The translations under genes were made by a program, and so were the position numbers. From Polytrichum commune (Eukaryota > Streptophyta > Polytrichopsida > Polytrichales > Polytrichaceae): 64,000 nucleotides of DNA. The notes beneath the pieces were generated by a model, which did not search any database, was not told the origin of the DNA, and saw only the letters and a program-made list of their open reading frames with translations. How positions within the stretch are numbered: the first letter of the stretch is position 1; each line of letters opens with the position of its first letter. Below, piece by piece: positions 10,700 through 20,623 of the stretch. The DNA lies in assembly GCA_950295325.1 (NCBI GenBank), contig OX485803.1:3782001-3846000 (forward strand). The letters are read 5' to 3'.

Positions 10700-12070
10700 C
10701 CTTTGAATCAAGGGTCTAGTAGAAGGGCAAGCATGTTGTGGGTTTTGTTTGCTTTGAAGGCACATGCAAATAATATCAATGGATAGAGTACACGTGTAAC
10801 CTCACCCACCATGCAATCACAATGTGCCTCTAGCTCTACATCATTATTGTTGACCTTCATCCACGTACCTTGCCTACAATTGAGTTCTAAGCGGCACCTC
10901 GTGTAAATTGTAAGTGCAGCAAAGAATGCATTGTCAAGCAACCAATACCCTCTAGTTTGGTTGAGGACACTTTGCTTGACAACATGCTTCAATGCCTCTG
11001 TCACGGCACACGCCATTGCCCATGTAATTCCAAAGGGCATATGAGCTTGCAAAGCAATAGACTGTCTTTGATAGCATAAGTTGAATTTTGTTGCGTACTC
11101 TTAATTTTATTATACATGCACTCAACCACATGAAGGTCAAACCAGACAAGAAAGACACCATTGCTCACAAAATAAGGCAACGTTGATGGATTATGGGACT
11201 TGAGAATCCACCATTTTATGGGTCCAACATTGTTGATCATGTGCATATAAGTGACCATGATTCATAATGAGCCCAAAAACTCATAAAAATCGAAAAGACT
11301 TGTACCTGGAATACAACCACCTTTGACATAAACTTTGTCTTCATCGGTGTCTTTAATTCCTTGAAGGGAGACCGACATCAATACACACCCTATCCCACTA
11401 TTGTCTCTCCTTCCCGCTCTTCTTTGTCCAAGTTATGGTTTTTTTGCAGTGTTGCTTGAGCCTTCAATATGCTCACCTCCAACATGCCTCCACATACCTT
11501 CTCATCCATTTGGGCATATTGGCATGCCTTGCTCATGGCGTGCCCACACCAAATGCTGACATATGGCATTGCCATCCCAAGTGGTCCGCAAGTCACCATG
11601 GAGCTTAAAGTTGCTTCCAATGTTGGCAAATTGGCACCCTCATCTTTCACATAAACAACCACCTTGTCAGTTAGTTGGAATGTTTGGAGTATTCACTTAA
11701 CAATGTCTACAAGGACATCTCCTAATGTGTCGGACATTTCAAACAATCCACTGTCACATGTCACAACTACCACTCATTATCGACAAAGTTCATCATCATT
11801 GTGATAGTATCGTACCTGGTGTGGCTCGTCCACAAGTCAAAAGCAATAGAAACAATTGCACACGGCTGAAGGCAAGCAACACAAGGCACTGCATGGTTTT
11901 AGCTAACATCCATAGTATCAACTCTTGGCTCAATTGTTTGCGAGAAGGAAACTGAACGTTCAGATCCCTCTGCATCATAAGTAACCTCAACCAACTACTC
12001 ACGACAATGGATAGTGTCACATTCCCCATCACAACAAACAAAACAAGATCCTCCAAGAACTTCACTTGCG
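10700..12070 (-). pseudogene. hAT-superfamily transposase pseudogene
   Basis: Collinear but frame-broken blocks read on the minus strand. 12065-11796 carries a KFLEDLVLFVV stretch followed by PSRKQLSQE. 11662-11390 carries YVKDEGANLPTL, then GHAMSKACQYA and DEKVCGGM. 11258-11001 has KWWIL and PLELHGQWR-like peptides. 11052-10708 has GTWMKVNNNDVELEAHCD and ends HNMLALLLDP, the block just before the RFK motif of hAT RNase-H-fold transposases. The order matches a hAT transposase from its N-terminal third to its middle. The C-terminal dimerisation region is missing. Frameshifts separate all blocks. The family assignment rests on motif recognition only. Confidence 0.6.
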
Positions 12071-12099
12071 GTAAGTTTGAGTTTTGATACGTAGTCTAA

Positions 12100-14090
12100 A
12101 ATCCAAAGAACTCCGTGATTAAGGTCAGTGCAACACTTTATCACTTCTCAGACTTTTGCCTCTTGTTGTCCTCCCCTATCTCTTTCAAGGCAATTTTTTA
12201 GCGCTCCAAATTTACCTCGTGCTTCAACATGCTAGTGCTCCCATGGCTTAAATTGTATTGTAATGTTCATGCAGTGAAGAACATATGCTGAAAGTTCCTA
12301 CAATTGGTGCACCATGTCCACCACCAAGCATCTCAAAGGGTAGGCAATAAAATGGAAATCAAATCAAACACATGAGCAACAAATGCAAGCACCATACAAG
12401 GTGACTAGAAATTTAAAATGGCAAAAAAAGGTCTGACCGACAGTAGCCATTGTCATAATCCACCAACCTAGGGGTGGCAAATCCAAGCATAAGGGCCACA
12501 TGAGGCGATTGCAATTGAAAAATGGCAAGAATAAGATTAAAATTAACATCTAATGGACCCCAACCATAGGTAGAATCTACTAGACCTTCACATCCAACCT
12601 AGGAGCAACAAATGCAAGCACAAGGACCACTTGAGGTGATTGGGCATGACATTTGCTTTTCTTCTTCTAGTGTTTCTTGTTGGGGAGAGGATGTTGAAGC
12701 AAATGAAGACATCGGGTGACATATGACGCACTACATCACTCGGGTTTCTTGAATGTGCACATCCATGTTTCCTTCCATGAGCCGGAAGAATGCCCAAACA
12801 TGCGCATTTATGTGGTAAGGAATCCAAAACCTTGAGTTCTCTTCCAACCCCTTCACCTTGCCTCTCCAAACTGCAACCTCCTCAACTGCTTGGACATCCT
12901 CTCCTAATGGGGTTGCCTATAACCTTTTGAATGCATCCCCTCAAGTGCTCTCAACTATAAACCTTGTCACATCTATCTCATCCCTAACCATTTCCTCATC
13001 ACTCTCCCATGCATGGGGTTCCATACTTATTGGCCTAGTGCCGAACCACCCCAACCCAACACCAAAATCACTTTCCTAAGGCGCAATCAACAAACCAACC
13101 TCATATTTGAAACTCCGAAGTGCAACACCAATACAAAACACAACATTCAACTAGAAGTGCACAACTTATGTACCTCAACTAGTAACGGCCACCAGAAAAT
13201 CGCATACCCGCAAGTAGAACGTGCATCCGAACCTTTAGGTGCACCGCGGTACTAATCTCGGGGAGAAGCACGACAACACCAACTAATGTAGTAATGCCCC
13301 CTTCCCACTTGGCTTTAGCTAAGCCTAAAAGTTGGCAAATGATGTGGCATGGTTTAAAAATGGAGGTTTTAAGCCTCAACTACCCACCTTCCCATTGGTA
13401 CCTAGACAGGAGACAAGAATGTAGGACCTTTAAAAGTGTCGCCTCCCGCCCTTGCGATTGGTTGCTTTTACTCTTAGCTACGAGGGCACGAGGGGCTTCA
13501 TTAACAAAAACCGATGGTAAGATAGATGAGTAGTAGGGCATTTGGGGATGGAACAAAAACTATCCAACATTCAGTGCTTGGTAGATAAAAACAATGAACA
13601 TGTGTGAAAACTACTTAACTGAAACCTACTCGAAAATCTCCGGAGCAAGTTCTTGTAGGTGCATTGAGATAGCTGGATGCCTCCGCTATAACCGAGAGAG
13701 CTTTACCCAGTTTTTAGAAAAAAACTTTGGTTATTTGGTAAAGTCAGGTGGGAAGGGGGCATAAGGTTCACAGTCAAGGGTCCCCCTTCACCCACCCGGC
13801 ACAATAGGGTTTTTGCTGGGTATGTCCAACATACATACCCTGGGGTCTGATGTTGGATACCCTTCCATATAACCGTCTCCATACCCGCTGCTCACCCGTG
13901 TACCAAACCAACACCGGACTCTAGAAACCAATATTGACACACAGTAAATGTGTGGTCACGCTGTCAAATAAAATTATCGAGAATCAAATGACTCCGATGC
14001 AGCCTGCCTGTTAGATAAAGCAATCGAATATGGATTCCAAGGGGGCTGACAAGGTCCTACTAGCTTAGAGGGCTAAGAATAGGAGAGGCG
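12100..14090. other. Intergenic flank left of the giant LINE
   Basis: Short frames on both strands (for example 12588-12869 minus and 13013-13255 plus) have no recognisable domain. The sequence up to 14090 differs sharply in composition from the LINE that begins at 14103. Confidence 0.45.
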
Positions 14091-14102
14091 TCCAGGATGA
14101 CA
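14091..14102. repeat. LINE target-site duplication, 3' side
   Basis: TCCAGGATGACA lies immediately next to the A/G-rich run that is the T-rich 3' tail of the minus-strand LINE. It is identical over 12 bp to 29381-29392. Confidence 0.85.
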
Positions 14103-14136
14103 AAGAAAAAAGAAAAAAGAAAATAAAAAATAACGC
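14103..14136 (-). other. T/C-rich 3' tail of the LINE
   Basis: Read on the sense strand the element ends in a run of T interrupted by C and A (two TTTTTTC units near the end) directly before the TSD. There is no poly(A) tail. Other LINE clades also end in short simple repeats rather than poly(A), but a T-rich tail is uncommon. Confidence 0.65.
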
Positions 14137-14172
14137 CAGTATTATATACCGGCATGAATGCGAGCCCGTTAA

Positions 14173-14211
14173 CCCTGTATTAATCACGGTGTCCCGTGAT
14201 GTAATATAGGG
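14173..14211 (-). promoter_or_regulatory. 3'-UTR hairpin of the LINE
   Basis: The arms CCCTGTATTA + ATCACGG and CCGTGAT + G + TAATATAGGG form a ~17-bp stem with one mismatch, a one-base bulge and a 4-base loop. An alternative outer pairing, ATAACGCC (14130-14137) with GGCGTTAT (14210-14217), would close a larger multi-branch fold. LINE reverse transcriptases often recognise a 3' hairpin, so this is a plausible template-recognition element. Confidence 0.6.
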
Positions 14212-14269
14212 CGTTATGCCTCCTTTGGGAGGTGGGCTCTTGTTTCCATATTATATTAGTTAGTTTTAG

Positions 14270-14956
14270 TTAGGGTGGGGGGACCGGGGTTTGTTTGTTA
14301 TCAAGTTTTCTTTTGTTTAGAACTAGGTATGTGAGGTATTTAATGGCGTTTTCGTGTATTTTCTTCATGAGGGATTTAATGTTGTGCTTTGGGATTTTAA
14401 GTTTGGTTAGTTTTTCTATGGAATGTTCGTGTATAGCTCCTCTTACTCCGGCTGTGATGGTAATTAGGGGGTTGACTTTCCAGCCGATGTTTTGTATGTT
14501 GTTGATTAGTGGATCGTATTTGGTGTGTTTGTGGGTGAGGGCTCCGTCCGGGAATCTGTCATGGCAGTATGTGAACTCAATAAATTGGATTGTGTGGTTG
14601 GGAGAGGGTAGGATGGGGGTGGGTGATTGGTTTTGGGCTCCTATAATGCACAATATGTCGGGTTTTAGCTGGGCTGGGCATTGGCATTTCGTTTGTGAGC
14701 ATGTGCATGCTAAGAGCCAGTCTGGTACTGTGTGATCTTGTGGTTGATTGTTGTGGTTACCCGCATTGACCAATGTAAAAAACCTTGTGTTGTTGTTGGC
14801 TTGGAGTGTTTGGGTGATCAGGTGGACTGCCTTGTTGTGTCTTGCAATTCTTAGTCCTTTTAAGTACGGGTGTTCGCATGTGGATAGTAGGTGGGGCCAT
14901 GTGTCTCTGTCATTTCTTTGGCATAGTGTGCAGTTAGGGTTCTGGAATTGGAGGGG
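14270..14956 (-). pseudogene. LINE ORF2 C-terminus: CCHC finger and restriction-like endonuclease
   Basis: The frame is the same as the rest of ORF2 but is cut off from it by a TAG at 14957-14959. It opens with a C-x2-C-x9-H-x4-C finger (14932-14876) followed by a RIARHN peptide. Then comes a PD-(D/E)xK-like core: KPD (Asp codon 14659-14657), IEFTY (Glu codon 14578-14576) and KHTKY (Lys codons at 14530 and 14521), followed by GWKVNPLI. The same order (CCHC, RHN, KPD, acidic residue, KxxKY) defines the endonuclease of R2-type LINEs, which nicks the target site. Here it sits in an element that also has an APE domain. It ends at TAA 14272-14270. The nuclease assignment is by motif and spacing and needs a profile search. 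Confidence 0.7.
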
Positions 14957-16707
14957 CTAGAATATATGTTTTCTATGGTTGCTCATATATTGTGCATATC
15001 TAAATTTTAGAGTTTGGGCAATTTGTGTGTCGGGGACCTGTTTGCTTTTCCAAAAGTGGTTGGAAAGTTTTTGGTTGATTTGTTTGTTTGATATCCATTT
15101 GTCGACGTAAGGGTATTTTTGGATGGCTAATGCGCATTCACGGTTTTCGTGCTCTTTAGTTATAAATGTGCGAAGGTTTCGGATTGCTCCGTCGTGTGTG
15201 CCAGTTGGGCAACTTGCTAACCAATATGGGGTTGTGCGGGCTATGTGTATCCGTGGTGTGGTGTCGGGTTTGTCTTTAAGTGTTCCCATATTTGCTAGTG
15301 TATCTGCCATTTCATTGCCACTAATGCCTGTGTGCGCTCGTACCTTATGTATGTGGACCATGTGTTGGGTCCAATATATTTGGTTGATAATGGCTGCGAT
15401 AAGAAGTTTGTCCGGGTGGTGGTGTTGGGATGTTGGGTGTTGTATATGGTTATTAATTAAGTATATGCTATTGAGGCTGTCTGTAAATATATGGGTGTCT
15501 CTTTGGGTGATTTGTATGGTTTTGATGGCTATGAGAATTGCATTTAGTTCGGCTCTTAAGATGTTTTGGTATCCGGGTAATCTTTCGGATATTTGGGTGT
15601 TGTTGTTGGAGCTATATACTCCCGAGCCTGCGGTATTGCCCACTATTTGTCCCTCGGAGTTTTTGGATGGTGGGATGAATGATCCATTTGTGTATATGCA
15701 CGCTTGCGGGTCGTATTTAAGGGGGTGGATGTGGTGATATGTGAGGGGTAGGGGTGTGGTGGTGGTGTTGGGGGAGGGGGGGATTATTACGTGGGGGGTG
15801 TTTTGCCATTTGTTGGAGAATTTAACGTTATAGTGTGCATGGGTGGGTTGTATGTGGTGTGTTTCTATATGTGTGGTGGTTAATCTTTTTAGTATGTTTT
15901 GTAATTCTTGTGCGGACTTTGGGTTTGGTGTTATTGTTGTTTGGTTATGTATGCAGATGATGGACGTAAGTGATGGTTCAATGTATTGATAATATTTGGG
16001 CCATTCTGGTGTGGGGTTATATTGGATGCTATGTGGTGGGATGGTTACTATTGTGTGTATGTATGGGTGGTTGTTGAGTGGTATTTTTTGTGGTGTCCAA
16101 TCGGTGTGATTGATTATTAGTATGGTAATGGAGTTTGTGTCTTCTTTGGCTGCCATTCTAGCCCAATGTATGGCCTCGACGGTTGTGTTATGGTCAGTGG
16201 GGAATGCTAGGCCTATGCCATTCCATTTAGAGGAGTGGGCATGTCCTAGTGAGCCAAATATTATGTCTCGGGTGTGTGGTGAGTTGTATTGTGTGAGTTG
16301 GGTAGGACATGTGAGTGGGGATGAGTAGTAGGAGTGTGTAATGTTAAATGTTTCTATGAGGAGTTTAGTTATATCCGGGTGTAGTGTATGGTGTTGGTTT
16401 TGGGGTAGGATGGTTTTTGGCTTTTTCTTAGGTAGTATGGATATGTATCTTTGCATGAGCCATATTATCTCAATCTCAAAGTCTTGTGGGGGCGGTTGTA
16501 GGAAGTTGGTTATGTGCGGTTGGTTGTTATGGTTAAATTGGTTCCATAGCCAATGTAATCGTTCCGTGGTGATTGTGGCTATGTATTTACCATTTTGGTC
16601 ATATATGTTGGATTCAAGGTTGTGTATTTGTATGGTGGGTTTATTACTAAGGATGTCTTTGTCCGGGTTGCATTCTTGTATGTTGGTGTGTAGATTGGTG
16701 ATATTGA
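14957..16707 (-). pseudogene. LINE ORF2 segment: unassigned domain and RNase H
   Basis: The frame is open from the poly-C tract at 16708-16720 to TAG 14957. About 250 residues of an unassigned domain (FGSLGHAHSSKWNGIG, EAIHWARMAA, EWPKYYQYIEPS) precede an RNase H domain. Counting from the ATG at 16456, the RNase H core residues are Asn257 (YTNGS, where YTDGS is expected), Glu303 (LRAELNA), Asp326 (FTDSLNS), His375 and Asp385 (GNEMAD). The first catalytic Asp is therefore replaced by Asn (codon 15688-15686), which should abolish or cripple RNase H cleavage. RNase H removes template RNA during target-primed reverse transcription. The segment is continuous in frame with the RT and APE parts. Confidence 0.85.
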
Positions 16708-17308
16708 GGGGGGGGGGGGGCGTATGTATTTTTTGTCTTTTGTTTGTGTGTGAGTGGTGTGGGTGGCGTATTTTTGAATGGCTAGTTGTTCCGTTGTTTT
16801 GTTATGAAATTGTGTGATGCGTAGTAAGTTATGGTCTAGTAGGATGTTGTCGGGGTGTAGGAGGTCCGTCTCCTTTCGCCATTGTAGTGTGGGTCCTTGT
16901 GGGTTTTGCCATTGACATAGGTATTGTTTTGTGATGGCTTGTGCTCCCCATTTGTCTTTTCTTGTGGAGGTTTTGTCTTTGATTATGGCGTGGATTGCCC
17001 GTCCGAGGGTGTGTTGGGGGAGGGGGGGGGGGGGGTGTTATGTTTGTGGGTGTTTGTTGTGGTAGGTGGGTGTGGTTTAAGTGTTGTGTGGATGTTGGTG
17101 TCGGTGGGAATATTGTGGAAGCGTGTTGGAGTGCCTCTTTGATGGTTTTGGTGATGTGGTTATAGGTGGCCCGAAATTCTTCGGGGGTTAGAATGGCCGT
17201 GTTTTCTTTGTTTTGAATTTGCATTATTGTTGTTATTCCGTGTGTGTAGAGTTTGTCGAGGTATTTATGTGATTTTATTTTGGAGGTGTCGGCGAGGTTG
17301 GTGTATGT
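16708..17308 (-). pseudogene. LINE ORF2 linker with two homopolymer frameshifts
   Basis: After the RT segment (TAA at 17311-17309) the same frame continues to the tract of 14 C's (sense strand; 17022-17035). Between that tract and a second one of 13 C's (16708-16720) the open frame is the next one (peptides GRAIHAIIKDK and KDKWGAQAITKQYL). After the second tract the original frame resumes. The two shifts cancel. Homopolymer slippage in the genome or in the assembly explains both equally well. The encoded linker is proline-rich at both tracts and has no recognised domain. Confidence 0.75.
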
Positions 17309-19624
17309 TTATTGGGATATCCACATTTGTTCTAGTGGGGTTTTTATGAGGGGGAATGCGCGATTTGTTGTGGTGACGTGGATCTCATATTCTCTTTTCA
17401 AGAGGAAGAGAGTTCTTGCTATGGGGGATCTAATGCATGCTTGTTGTTTTAGTTTGGGGAGGTGCAATGATCCTCCGTATTTGGCTACTATATATTTAGT
17501 TAGACCTTGGTAGATGAGGCCTAGTTGTCCGGGGTCGTTTAAGGCTTGGATGAGTTGTTGACCGATGCAATGTATGTAGTCCGGTAGGAGGGAGGTTACG
17601 TCTATGCCGAAGTTTTCGTGTGGGAGGTGTGTTAGTATGTTGGCCGTGCTTTTAGGTATTTTACATATTTCTTTGGTTAGTCTTCCTATGACTTTGTCTA
17701 GCTTTATTATGTCGGGTTTGGAGAAGGGGACTGCGTAGTATGCATAGGCTATGCGAGGTTTTATGACCGTGTTAAGGATGTTGATTTTTTGTTTAAGACT
17801 AGCTGGGGAGAGGGTTAGCAATTTGCATTGTTGTTTGGCCCTTTGGAGTGTAGTTTCTTTTTGAATGTTCCATTTTAGAGATGGTATTAGTTGGATACCT
17901 AGGTATGCGTATGGTTCATTTTGTGTGAGGGTGGGAAAGGTTTTTGTTTTGTAGGTAATATTTTGGGATTGTATGTAGGCTTTGAATGTGTTGGGTTTAA
18001 GTTTCGATTGGTTGGGGCACCCAGTAATGGCGCATTTGGAGAGGTTTAGGTCCATGTGGGACCATTCGGCAAATTTTTGTAACTTGAGTATTTGTGGTTG
18101 TATGTGATTTATGTTGTCGGATATGATTGCGAGGTCATCCGCGTAGGCTGTAGTGGTGCACGTGGAGGTGGATGTACTGAAGTGGTATCCCATGTCATCT
18201 TTTTCTAGCCATCTTAGTAGTGGTTCCAGGAAAATGATGAAGAGGTAAGGGCTAAGTGTATCCCCTTGGATGGTGCCTCGACTAATTGTTACTGAGGGTG
18301 TGGTACCAAATTGATTGCCTGTGAATGAGGTTGTTGAGTGTGTGTATATGTTTCCGACTAATTCAGCTGCGTCTGAGGGATAACCCATGTCTTCCATTAG
18401 GGCTAGTAATCTTGCGTGGTCAATGTACCCAAAAGCGTTTCGAAAGTCAATGTAGGTGAGGTAAATATCTTTGTTGGTGAGTTTGGCGTCTTCCAGGGCT
18501 GCAATTATCATTTGTAATTGTCTTGAGGTGTTTCGTTGTGGCCGGAAGCCCTCTTGACTGAAGTGTATTATTTTATGTTTTTCCCCGTATCTTGTGAGTA
18601 GGGCCGTTAGGGTACTAGTATATAGTTTATATATGATATTAGCTAGTGCTATCGGTCGATAATTGGCGAGGTGAATAGGGTCGTCTTTCTTGTGGAGTAG
18701 GATGGTTTTGCTATGTTTCCATTGGGTTGGGATTTCCCTCTGTTTGTAACAATGTTGGAAAAATAGAAAAATTAAGTTTTGGCATTTTGGTGGTAGTGCT
18801 TTAAAGATATCATTGGGTATGTTATCGGGGCCGGGAGCTTTACCTTTTGTTAATCTCTTGACGTAAGAGTCGTATATTGCTCGGGAAAATTGGGTGCTTA
18901 TGGATGTAGTATGGTGGCCTCTTTTGTCAAGTATTATTCCATTGTGTGTGTGCCAAGGGTATTTGCGGATTGCGCATTGACATGTGTTTGGGTGGTCTAT
19001 AGGGTCGTTACATAGTGGTGCTTGTCTTTGGAAGGATGCTTGTTGTGTGTAGTATATTTCATTTGCTATATCTTGGGGTTTGGTTAGGATGTCTCCTTGG
19101 GCATTTTGTATGCAGTCTAGGGAACTTTCGATGATTGGGTAGAATATATTTTTGTGTATTGTTTTGGGTTTGATGTTGAGCAGTGCTCGGTATTTTGTGA
19201 TGGCATTTTTGCAGTTGGTTGTGGTTTGCTTGACTATGATTTTGTGTGCTTCGATTTTTGCTTTTCGTCCTATGTTGGCTATTTCTTCTATCCATAGTGC
19301 TTGCTCTGGGGGGTTCATAGGGAGTGGGGGGACAGTTAGATTGTTAATTAGTGTTAGGGATTGTGTGTCGGGGTGGTTTTGGAGGTTGGTATGTGGAAGT
19401 TGGCATGCGGCCCGAATGGCCTTGCGAGTTCCGTGGTATATTTTGAGATGATGTTTCCATAATTTTTGTTGTTTTCTACGTATGAATCCTCTTTGGATTT
19501 TGGCTCTAGTGGTAAGTGGCGGTGTGGGTGTTGTCATGCAAGTTTTTTCTATGCATTGACTTAGGGAGTTTATGATGTTTTGGAAGTCATTTTGGGCGTC
19601 TTGCCATTGTGTTTGTATGAGTCT
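17309..19624 (-). pseudogene. LINE ORF2 segment: reverse transcriptase
   Basis: The frame is open from just after TAA 19627-19625 to TAA 17311-17309. The 742-residue stretch from ATG 19537 carries all RT blocks: KGKAPGPDNIPND (~231-243), HKKDDPIHLANYRPIAL, YIDFRNAFGYIDH (catalytic Asp364), SRGTIQGDTLSPYLF (~419-433), AYADDLA with catalytic Asp467-Asp468, and YLGIQL (~545-550). A thumb region follows. It would copy the element RNA into DNA at the nicked target. Catalytic residues are intact. Both bounding stops are CAA-TAA contexts, explainable as CAA to TAA transitions in a former continuous ORF2. It lies directly downstream of the APE segment in the same frame. Confidence 0.92.
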
Positions 19625-20530
19625 TTATTGTTGTAGAGTTTTAGTGAGGTTTGTTATCTCTAGGTTTTGTTCTTCTAAGAATGTGGTTTGGAGGTTTGTG
19701 GGAGGTATGGGATATATGATGCGGGGGTTGGTGGGGGTCGTTTTGGTCTCTTTAAGAACTATGCTATTAGTGGGTAGTTGGAGTTGTACCGGGTAGTGAT
19801 CGGAATTTTGGTTGAGGTTTGTTATTGTGTAACTTTGTAATGTGTTTTTGTTTGAGTAAAAACCGTCTATGTGGCTAGTTGATGTGTAGTTGTGACCTCC
19901 TTGTCTTGTGAATTTTTCTAGGTTGTTTATCGGGTGAAGTCCCAGGGTACTTGTAAAGTGGGCCCATTCGTAGTCATCTTGGTTAGGAGGGGAGTTTATA
20001 CCGTTGGAGGATCTTCTTTTGAGTAATATGTCCCGGTTGAAGTCTCCCGCTAGGATGATGTAGTGATTTTGGTAATTGTGGGTGATTCTTAGGAATTCAT
20101 TTTGTATGTCTTGTATGAGGTGTACGTCGTAAGGGTGTGATGGCATATACATATTAATGAGGAGTATTGGTGTGATAGGTTTGTTGTTGATAATGATGGC
20201 TTGTAAGTAGTGTGATATTGGGCTAGGGGTGGGTATTTTGGTGATGTTTTCATTTGTATATATGGTTTTAGGTATCATTGCGAGTATGCCTCCTCGTGTC
20301 ATAGTGGGTCCGGCGAACCGATTTTGGTTGGTGGTTAGGTTGTTAGAGTTGTTATATATGATTTTATAATTTTGTAGTTTTCTGTCTATGTATGTTGTGG
20401 ATTTTAGTTTTTGTAGTTTAGTTTCTTGTATGAGTATGATGTGGGGGGTTGTGGGTAGGGTTTGTGTAAGTTCTTGGATGCCTGGTAGACTAGAGCTTAT
20501 ACATCCTGTGTTCCATGTGATTATTTTCAA
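19625..20530 (-). pseudogene. LINE ORF2 segment: APE-type endonuclease
   Basis: About 300 residues of an apurinic-endonuclease-like domain: IITWNTGC with catalytic-site Asn7, LIQETKL (Glu36), INMYMPSH, ILAGDFNRD (Asp163, Asn165), HIDGFY (Asp222) and NSDHYPVQ (Asp244, His245). All key residues of the LINE APE family are present. The domain nicks target DNA to prime reverse transcription. No ATG begins this frame. A plausible ORF2 start is ATG 20615-20613, which needs one frameshift to reach the domain (see finding). The segment ends at TAA 19627-19625, in frame with the RT. Confidence 0.9.
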
Positions 20531-20623
20531 GGTCGTTGTTTGGTGGTTGTATGTGTTCGTGGTTGCGGGCGGCGCGGGGTTGGTGTTTGTGTCTTGTGTG
20601 TGTGGGTAGTATCATTTTATTGT

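Noticed and set aside
14957-19627. Reassigned stop codons (TAA/TAG as Gln), as in some green algae
   Set aside because: Gln would fit at the three ORF2 stops, but reading TAA/TAG as Gln elsewhere does not extend other ORFs sensibly, and transposase relics also contain TGA. Ordinary decay is simpler.
14295-20610. Long + strand frames over the LINE (e.g. 15123-15737, 16341-16817)
   Set aside because: They are the antisense of ORF2. The sense strand's C/A bias keeps the complement open, and they read as Val/Trp/Cys/Gly-rich nonsense with no domain.
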